Made by a program: the position numbers and the translations under genes | NCBI RefSeq assembly: GCF_000242915.1 | Contig: NZ_AFRZ01000001.1 | Location: forward strand, 744,001 to 808,000 | Reading direction: 5' to 3' | Length of the DNA stretch: 64,000 nucleotides | DNA from: Sulfurimonas gotlandica GD1 | GTDB lineage: Bacteria > Campylobacterota > Campylobacteria > Campylobacterales > Sulfurimonadaceae | Notes under the pieces: model-generated | Databases searched by the model: none | What the model was told of the DNA's origin: nothing | What the model saw: the letters and a program-made list of their open reading frames with translations, nothing else | Part shown: positions 54,134-64,000 of the stretch, in pieces | Numbering within the stretch: position 1 is the stretch's first letter | Layout of the letters: every line of letters begins with the position of its first letter

Positions 54134-56326
54134 ATGATAAGTACAAATTTAAATGACATTTTTCAAAAGTCAATCCTTTATGCAAAAGAATTAAGACATG
54201 AGTATTTAACTATTGAGCATGTATTTTACCTTCTATTAAATTCAAAAGATGGAGCAGAAATTATTCGAACTTGTGGTGGTGATGTAGATAAAATGAAGGA
54301 GTCTCTAAACAATTATATTTTAACAAATATGGAAACACTTCCTGATAACATTAAACAAGACCCTTATGAGAGTGTAGCACTTTCAAGACTAATTGATAAT
54401 ATGATTAAACATATTCAAAGCGCTCAACAGTCAAGTGCCGATGTTGGTGATCTTCTAGCTGCATTATACGATGAAGAAAATAGTTTTAGCTACATACTTC
54501 TAAGCGAATATCAAATATCCAGACTTGATATTTTAGAGTTAATTTCTCATCGTGATACAAGTTCTGAATCTGAAGATAGAGAGTCATTTTTAGAAAAGTA
54601 CTCTATAAATCTTTTAGATAAAGCTAAAAAAGGAAAAATTGATCCTGTAATTGGAAGAGATAGTGAGATTAAAAGAGTTGTACAGATATTATGTCGTCGT
54701 AAAAAGAACAACCCTATCTTAGTTGGAGAGGCTGGTGTTGGTAAGACTGCAATTGCTGAAGGCTTAGCACTTCACATATCTACTGGAGATGTTCCAGATA
54801 TTATTAAAGAAGCAGAACTTTACGCACTTGATCTTAGTGCTTTACTTGCTGGTACAAAATACAGAGGAGACTTTGAAAAGAGACTCAAAGGTGTAATGGA
54901 TGAACTTAAAACTCATCCAAATGCTATTTTATTTATAGATGAAATCCACACTTTAATAGGTGCGGGAGCTACAAGCGGTACAATGGATGCAGCAAATCAG
55001 CTAAAGCCTGCTTTAGCATCTGGAGAATTAAAATGTATGGGTGCTACAACTTTTGCTGAATATAGAAATGGCTTTGAAAAAGACAAAGCTCTTAGTCGAA
55101 GATTCTCAAAAGTAAATATAGAAGAACCCTCTGCTAAAACAAGCTACCAAATTCTAAAGGGTTTAAAAAGTAAATATGAGCAACATCATAATGTTACTTA
55201 CACAAATGAAGCACTAAAAAGTGCTGTGGAACTATCAAAGAGATACATTACAGATAGATTTTTACCAGATAAAGCTATTGATCTTATTGATGAAACAGCG
55301 GCTTCATTTCACTTAAAAAAATCAAAGAAAAGAAAAGTTACAGCTTATGATATAGAAAAAACAATTTCTTCAATCATAGGTATTTCAAACTCAAAAGTAA
55401 CAAAAGATGAGACTAGCTCACTCATGAATCTAGAAAGTGATTTAAAACAAAAAGTAATTGGTCAAGATGCTGCTGTAATGGAAGTTTCAAAAGCAATAAA
55501 AATCTCTAAAGCAGGTCTTACTCCACAGAATAAACCTATAGCATCATTTCTATTTTCAGGTCCAACCGGTGTAGGAAAAACTGAACTGGCGATTTCGCTT
55601 AGCCAAACGCTTGGTGTAAATTTTGAAAGATTTGACATGAGTGAATATATGGAAAAACATGCACTGTCACGTTTAGTAGGCGCACCACCTGGATATGTAG
55701 GGTTTGAGCAGGGAGGCTTACTTACAGAAGCTATTAAAAAGCATCCTTATACTGTCTTACTTCTTGATGAAATAGAAAAAGCTCATCCTGATTTGGTAAA
55801 TATACTGCTTCAAATTATGGATAGTGCAACATTAACAGACAACAATGGATACAAAGCAAATTTTCAAAACGTTATACTCATCATGACTTCAAATATAGGA
55901 GCAAGTGCTAGAAATGTAATGGGATTTAACAAAGATGCTTCTCTTTCACAAAATGAAGAGTTAAAATCATTTTTTACTCCAGAATTTAGAAATAGATTAG
56001 ATGCTATTGTAGAATTTGGACAACTTAGTATTAAGACTGTACAGGGCATTGTACTTAAGTTTATCAATGAATTAAACCAAGATCTAAAAAAGAAAAAAAT
56101 TACTATAACTATCTCAGAAAAAGCAAAAGATTTTATAGCTGAGAGTGGTTACTCTAAAGAAATGGGAGCAAGACCATTAAAAAGATATATTCAAGATAAT
56201 ATAACTAATAAATTAAGTGATGAAATACTCTTTGGAAAATTAAAAGATGGCGGAAAAGTCGAAGTAGAATTCAATAAAAAACTTATTTTAAGATTTAAAC
56301 AACTTGATGATTCCACAATTAAATAA
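54134..56326 (+). CDS. clpA: ClpA AAA+ unfoldase
   Basis: A 730-residue ATPase that unfolds substrates for ClpP. N-domain with two helical repeats (about 1-140), D1 Walker [14 protein letters not shown] (about 197) and D2 Walker [13 protein letters not shown] (about 476), with sensor-2 arginines GARPLKR in D2. It lacks the ClpB middle coiled coil and the ClpX zinc domain. Directly after clpS and overlapping aat. Confidence 0.97.
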   Translation: MISTNLNDIFQKSILYAKELRHEYLTIEHVFYLLLNSKDGAEIIRTCGGDVDKMKESLNNYILTNMETLPDNIKQDPYESVALSRLIDNMIKHIQSAQQSSADVGDLLAALYDEENSFSYILLSEYQISRLDILELISHRDTSSESEDRESFLEKYSINLLDKAKKGKIDPVIGRDSEIKRVVQILCRRKKNNPILVGEAGVGKTAIAEGLALHISTGDVPDIIKEAELYALDLSALLAGTKYRGDFEKRLKGVMDELKTHPNAILFIDEIHTLIGAGATSGTMDAANQLKPALASGELKCMGATTFAEYRNGFEKDKALSRRFSKVNIEEPSAKTSYQILKGLKSKYEQHHNVTYTNEALKSAVELSKRYITDRFLPDKAIDLIDETAASFHLKKSKKRKVTAYDIEKTISSIIGISNSKVTKDETSSLMNLESDLKQKVIGQDAAVMEVSKAIKISKAGLTPQNKPIASFLFSGPTGVGKTELAISLSQTLGVNFERFDMSEYMEKHALSRLVGAPPGYVGFEQGGLLTEAIKKHPYTVLLLDEIEKAHPDLVNILLQIMDSATLTDNNGYKANFQNVILIMTSNIGASARNVMGFNKDASLSQNEELKSFFTPEFRNRLDAIVEFGQLSIKTVQGIVLKFINELNQDLKKKKITITISEKAKDFIAESGYSKEMGARPLKRYIQDNITNKLSDEILFGKLKDGGKVEVEFNKKLILRFKQLDDSTIK

Positions 56327-56993
56327 ATACGAACTAAAATTTCCAGATGCATCTCAAGCAAATACAGATGGAATATTGGCTTGGGGAGGAGACTTAACTC
56401 CTTCTAGGCTTATTCGTGCATATCAAAATGGCATCTTTCCTTGGTTTAGCAGTGGAGACCCTATTATATGGTGGTCACCAGATCCTAGACTTATTATGGA
56501 ATTAGATGATTTCAAAATAAGTAAATCCCTAAAAAAAAGTATGAAAAAATTTGAATACAAGTTTGACACTAACTTTGAAGAGGTTATGCATAAATGCTCT
56601 ACGGTAAACAGAAACGATCAGGCAGGCACTTGGATAAGCTCTGAGATTATTGAAGCTTTTACTACCATCCATGGTATGGGTATGGCACATTCTATTGAGA
56701 GTTACCAAAATGGTGAACTGGTAGGCGGACTGTATGGGATAGTAGTTGGAAAGGTATTTTGTGGAGAATCAATGTTTGCAAATATGAGTGACGCTTCTAA
56801 ATCAGCTTATGCAGTTCTAATCAAACATTTAAAAGAGTGGGGTTATGATTTTATAGATTGTCAAGTGCCAACAAATCACTTAAAGAGTCTGGGAGCTAAA
56901 GAAGTATCAAGAGAATATTTTTTAGATAGACTTTTAAAAACAAATATGGAAACTGTAAGTCATACTTGGGAAATAAATAAAGAGTTAATATAG
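56307..56993 (+). CDS. aat: Leucyl/phenylalanyl-tRNA-protein transferase
   Basis: Adds Leu or Phe from tRNA to N-terminal Lys/Arg to create N-degrons. Start set at ATG 56307 (a TTG one codon earlier also opens the frame). The 228-residue protein has GGDLTPSRLIRAYQNGIFPWFSSGDPIIWWSPDPR (about 30-60), AHSIESYQNGELVGGLYG and FCGESMF motifs. Overlaps clpA by 20 bp; third of the N-degron operon. Confidence 0.96.
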   Translation: MIPQLNKYELKFPDASQANTDGILAWGGDLTPSRLIRAYQNGIFPWFSSGDPIIWWSPDPRLIMELDDFKISKSLKKSMKKFEYKFDTNFEEVMHKCSTVNRNDQAGTWISSEIIEAFTTIHGMGMAHSIESYQNGELVGGLYGIVVGKVFCGESMFANMSDASKSAYAVLIKHLKEWGYDFIDCQVPTNHLKSLGAKEVSREYFLDRLLKTNMETVSHTWEINKELI

Positions 56994-57044
56994 TTTTGAA
57001 TAAATTGGATTGATTAAGTAAAGAAGAGAAAGTAAAATTGATCA

Positions 57045-57162
57045 ACTAGGCAGCGACCTACGTTTCCAATCCTGCAAGGATCAGTATTATCAGCGATGAG
57101 AGGCTTAGCTTCTGGGTTCGGAATGGAGCCAGGCGTTTCCCTCTCTCTATAGCCACCTAGAC
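57045..57162 (-). rRNA. rrf: 5S ribosomal RNA
   Basis: The minus strand reads CTAGGTGGC at the 5' end pairing with GCTGCCTAG at the 3' end, with CCATTCCGAACCCAGAAG and ACTGATCCTTG inside, the universal 5S layout. Last gene of the rRNA operon. Ends are approximate. 5' of it (higher coordinates) is the 23S spacer. Confidence 0.93.
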
Positions 57163-57164
57163 AA

Positions 57165-57200
57165 TCAAGTAAAAAGACACCTAGATGTTCTTTTACTTGA
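57165..57200 (-). other. Hairpin at the 23S-5S junction
   Basis: TCAAGTAAAAAGACA/TGTTCTTTTACTTGA pair over 15 bp (two mismatches) around a 6-nt loop next to the 5S 5' end, a likely RNase processing site. Further short hairpins lie at 57204-57216, 57225-57242 and 57263-57282. Confidence 0.6.
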
Positions 57201-57336
57201 CTGTATTGAGTCAATAAAGGGGTATTAATGATTTCTCATTAAGTTATGATTGTCGTGTGTCGTATGCCATTTCAAAGCATAGGACTAAAGTCAACATGTT
57301 TTTTCTAAATAACTATATGTATATTATGTAATACAC

Positions 57337-57353
57337 TAAACAAGGTAGTGAAC
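57337..57353 (-). other. 3' arm of the 23S rRNA processing stem
   Basis: A 17-nt sequence TAAACAAGGTAGTGAAC just after the 23S 3' end that is the exact reverse complement of 60261-60277 before the 5' end. A second, outer pair is 57286-57297 with 60372-60383 (12 of 12). Confidence 0.85.
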
Positions 57354-57354
57354 T

Positions 57355-60250
<2,896 letters not shown>

Positions 60251-60260
60251 TCTAATTTGC

Positions 60261-60277
60261 GTTCACTACCTTGTTTA
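60261..60277 (-). other. 5' arm of the 23S rRNA processing stem
   Basis: GTTCACTACCTTGTTTA, perfectly complementary to 57337-57353. In the folded transcript the two ends of 23S are brought together, the usual RNase III substrate. Confidence 0.85.
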
Positions 60278-60482
60278 ATGTACTTATACATCATCCAAGA
60301 CAGATCCTGTTGATTTTGTAGTTATTTAGTAATATAATTAATAATTGAATAAATTCTTTTATCTCTTATATATGTTGACTTTAACAATTATAATTTAATG
60401 AACTTTTTGGTTTTAAAACCAAATATAAACTCTTATATTTAAGAACTTATATTTGATTTTAACGCTTTATAAAAAAATGAAA

Positions 60483-60558
60483 TGGTGGAGAGTAGCGGGA
60501 TCGAACCGCTGACCTCCTGCGTGCAAGGCAGGCGCTCTCCCAGCTGAGCTAACCCCCC
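60483..60558 (-). tRNA. tRNA-Ala (TGC)
   Basis: A 76-nt cloverleaf on the minus strand with GGGGGGT acceptor arm, D arm AGCTCAGCTGGGAGAGC, anticodon loop CTTGCAC and T arm AGCGGTTCGATCCCGCT. The CCA end is encoded (60483-60485). It lies in the 16S-23S spacer and is the only tRNA there; tRNA-Ile, often paired with it, is missing from the remaining 230 bp. Confidence 0.97.
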
Positions 60559-60572
60559 ATTTCAAATGATTA

Positions 60573-60612
60573 GATCACTGAAAACTAAGCAAGTAATAAA
60601 CTAATAACTAAC
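60573..60612 (-). other. 3' arm of the 16S rRNA processing stem
   Basis: About 40 nt between 16S and tRNA-Ala that pair almost fully with 62402-62443 upstream of 16S. Together they form the long stalk cut by RNase III. Confidence 0.85.
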
Positions 60613-60669
60613 ATCTCTGTGAGATTTTCTTTGTAAGATGATCAAACGAATGATCTCTCTTTACTCTAG

Positions 60670-62185
<1,516 letters not shown>

Positions 62186-62401
62186 TGAATTATGTAAAGA
62201 TCACATTGCTGTGAAATTACTGATCTTTGCCCAAGATTTAAAAATCATTGGCTTTGTTGCCACAAACCGCGTGAACAGTCTGTGGACTTTGTATGTATCT
62301 ATACTATTGGGATCCATTGCTGGATTCAAATAGAATAGACGGTTGTTGTTAATTAGTTATTTCTAAGTAAACTTATTAATGCCTAATCGCTAACTTGTTT
62401 C

Positions 62402-62443
62402 GTTAGTTATTAAGTCTATTTACTTGCTTAGTTTTCAATGATC
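62402..62443 (-). other. 5' arm of the 16S rRNA processing stem
   Basis: The sequence pairs with 60573-60612: the blocks GTTAGTTATTA and ACTTGCTTAGTTTTCA are perfectly complementary, with small internal loops and a single mismatch near GATC. Confidence 0.85.
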
Positions 62444-62518
62444 TCAAACAATCTCAAAAGCTTCAACTCGAAGTCTCTCTAGGCCTTTTTGACAAGGTCT
62501 CTTTGTTTGTGGATGGGA

Positions 62519-62524
62519 ATTATA
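62519..62524 (-). promoter_or_regulatory. -10 element of the rRNA operon promoter
   Basis: TATAAT on the minus strand, preceded by CCCCC, about 335 nt before mature 16S. The -35 is poor (GAAAGC at 17 bp), as is common in Campylobacterota. Best promoter candidate in the leader. Confidence 0.6.
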
Positions 62525-62591
62525 GGGGGATATCACTTAGAGCTTTCTTAATCGAGAAGGAAGTTTCCGAAAAGTTTTTATTTAAGCAAAG

Positions 62592-62614
62592 ATAGATAGC
62601 CTTAAGCTATCTAT
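62592..62614 (-). terminator. Terminator hairpin at end of DNRLRE-type gene
   Basis: ATAGATAGC/GCTATCTAT, a 9-bp stem with loop CTTAA overlapping the stop codon. The T-tract is weak, but it separates this gene from the rRNA promoter about 70 bp on. Confidence 0.6.
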
Positions 62615-64000
62615 TTACTTCTGAATTTAGCTCTATTGAAACTGGCTCTGAAAAATTAGGAACATCATCATATGAAAATACAGCATAGTATTTATGGACA
62701 GTGCTGTCACCGAAGTTATCATATGTATAGTTATCAATTCCTCCATATAATTTTTGTCCATCATATGGAGAGCATGGAACTCTAAAAGGATTTTTAACAA
62801 CTATAGATCCTTTGTATCCATCATCATTTGGAATATCCCACTCTAACTTTATTATATTATTTTCTATTATGTGTCTTAAATTTTCAACTTTATCTGGCGC
62901 ATTTCTGCGTTTCTTTATATAGTTAATTATTAAAGAAGGTCTTTTTACTCTTTTTGAATCCATAAATGTAACATCTTGGTTTTTTAAAATAGCTTTGTGA
63001 GATGAAGCCGATATAACAAATACGGCTTTTGATCTATTATCAATATTTTCTACCATCTCATTTATTGCATATGTGTCAAACACAAATCTTTGCTTAGGTT
63101 CTGACTTTATATCTGCGACACTAACGTCATAACCGATTCTCTCTATAATATCTCTTGTAGTAATTTTCTCATATGTTTTTTCACCATCACATGGAACTAT
63201 CATCTCAATATGAAAACGGATTTTATTTGTAGAGTTTATATCGATTGCTTCTAACTCTATATATGCATTTGATATTACTGTATTATCCATTGCTGGCCAT
63301 TGAGAAAGATCAAACTCTATGCATGAGTATTTTTTATTACCATTTTTATCGTAACCAGCAAGCAGTTTATTATCTATTATTTCATTTTCTAGAGCTGTAA
63401 ACTCTCTTGAAGATTGAAGTTCTAGCTTAGCTTCATCTACTGTATATGATATATCTAATTTTGGCCTATATGTCAGTCCTCCACTAAATTTTCCATATCC
63501 AATATCCCATTGCATTAGTTGAGATGCGCGATCTAATGGCAAAGATGAAGGCCCTTCAAATTTAAAAAGAGCTTCTGAGCGAGCTAATGACTTTTGCAAA
63601 ACAGATATTTCTTGTGCTGCGAAGGTGTAAGTTCTCCATATTCCCTGAGCTAATTGAGCTGAACCGGTTGGTCTATCTATGTAACTTAATGTCTTAGCAT
63701 TTTTAATATCATCAAAACTACTTGTACTGTCAATAGTTCTTTCATCTATCTGTCCAACCCTCCACTCTCCATAACTCTCCACCTGAACAGAAACTCTATT
63801 CATAGGATAAAAAGATATAGATGCACTCGTTATGATTGCATTCATTGGAATTGTAGTTAGTGAAAAGCCACAAATACCAAAACATTCACCCTTACTCTCA
63901 GAAATACCAACAAACATTGAATTATTTCCAAAATGCTCTGCATTTTTCTTAGTTTTTTCTCCAACATAACCAATCTTATCAGCTAATGGGTAGAGTATTT
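62607..64000 (-). CDS. DNRLRE-type repetitive surface protein (partial, N-terminus outside window)
   Basis: The frame is open from the right window edge to a TAG at 62607-62609, giving the last 464 residues; the ATG at 63917 is internal because coding sequence (ILYPLADKIGYVG...) continues above it. The product has at least two beta-rich units with the pattern ASISFYPMNRVSVQVESYGEWRVGQIDERTID and, later, NAYIELEAIDINSTNKIRFHIEM, as in DNRLRE-domain proteins that encase cell-surface or virion shafts, and a C-terminal fibronectin-like segment (KLEWDIPNDDGYKGSIVV). Surface or appendage role is inference. Upstream neighbours are not visible. Confidence 0.75.
   Translation of the reverse strand, partial: ILYPLADKIGYVGEKTKKNAEHFGNNSMFVGISESKGECFGICGFSLTTIPMNAIITSASISFYPMNRVSVQVESYGEWRVGQIDERTIDSTSSFDDIKNAKTLSYIDRPTGSAQLAQGIWRTYTFAAQEISVLQKSLARSEALFKFEGPSSLPLDRASQLMQWDIGYGKFSGGLTYRPKLDISYTVDEAKLELQSSREFTALENEIIDNKLLAGYDKNGNKKYSCIEFDLSQWPAMDNTVISNAYIELEAIDINSTNKIRFHIEMIVPCDGEKTYEKITTRDIIERIGYDVSVADIKSEPKQRFVFDTYAINEMVENIDNRSKAVFVISASSHKAILKNQDVTFMDSKRVKRPSLIINYIKKRRNAPDKVENLRHIIENNIIKLEWDIPNDDGYKGSIVVKNPFRVPCSPYDGQKLYGGIDNYTYDNFGDSTVHKYYAVFSYDDVPNFSEPVSIELNSEVNR

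Larger units (their letters stand above)
62186..62606 (-). other. rRNA operon leader and promoter region (no gene)
   Basis: About 420 bp without a coding gene. It holds the 5' arm of the 16S stalk (62402-62443), an inner hairpin AAAGATCA/TGATCTTT (62196-62203, 62221-62228) next to the mature 16S, a -10 element (62519-62524) and the terminator hairpin of the upstream gene. I find no clear boxA antitermination site. Confidence 0.8.

Noticed and set aside
60251-60482. tRNA-Ile in the 16S-23S spacer
   Set aside because: No cloverleaf found; only AT-rich sequence with a palindrome TTTGGTTTTAAAACCAAA (60406-60423) of uncertain meaning.

Overview
The window looks like part of a Campylobacterota (Epsilonproteobacteria) chromosome, most like Sulfurimonas. 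The base composition is AT-rich. Gene order rplY-pth-lptG-lysA-HAD-pheA-hisC-fliF-fliG-fliH-dxs matches the order I know from Campylobacter jejuni. There is a Tat-exported molybdopterin reductase with an NrfD partner, and many HD-GYP/PAS/histidine-kinase proteins, as in sulfur-oxidising, denitrifying Sulfurimonas. I see no prophage, insertion sequence or CRISPR array.

Layout. 1-4268: the 5' part of a repetitive envelope protein (minus), then grpE-dnaK behind two HspR-type (HAIR-like) operator copies. 4279-5367: divergent NosL-like lipoprotein and TlpA-like thioredoxin around a perfect 16-bp palindrome. 5368-16995: a three-gene molybdoenzyme operon (FeS, NrfD, catalytic subunit) flanked on both sides by HD-GYP response regulators; the right-hand one is in a coupled operon with a SCO/SenC protein and a hybrid kinase, followed by a PAS-phosphatase. 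17032-22141: DUF2231 protein, hisD, a thioredoxin, aroK, an NnrS/haem-copper-oxidase-like membrane protein, a hemerythrin and a small membrane protein. 22348-27481: ctpA-purC-purS-purQ-unknown-plsC-crcB. 27536-32978: ABC ATPase, dUTPase, small Cys protein, PNPOx-like protein, and the ovothiol pair ovoA-ovoB. 33011-34215: pgeF and a yeast-type cytosine deaminase. 34230-46125: the conserved dxs/fli/his/phe/lys/lptG/pth/rplY cluster. 46179-52540: pilT-like ATPase, transaldolase, a sensor kinase, pabB, pyrB, bioD. 52591-56993: an O-acetylhomoserine sulfhydrylase-like gene and clpS-clpA-aat, which together make an N-degron pathway. 57045-62185: one rRNA operon on the minus strand (16S, tRNA-Ala, 23S, 5S) with long processing stems. 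62607-64000: a partial, repetitive DNRLRE-type protein.

How the genes work together. The Mo-operon probably reduces or oxidises a sulfur compound at the periplasmic face of the inner membrane; flanking c-di-GMP phosphodiesterases, Aer-like PAS domains and a SCO-kinase operon suggest redox-linked signalling nearby. ovoA and ovoB should make the thiol-histidine antioxidant ovothiol. ClpS recognises N-degrons, ClpA unfolds them for ClpP, and Aat adds Leu/Phe to create them. The rest is mainly housekeeping: purine, pyrimidine, histidine, phenylalanine, lysine, biotin, folate and isoprenoid synthesis plus the flagellar MS-ring/switch.

Limits. Functions come from reading translated motifs and remembered family features; no searches were run. 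rRNA ends are estimated by comparison with E. coli termini and may be off by several bases. Start codons were moved in a few genes where an in-frame ATG or ribosome-binding site was better.
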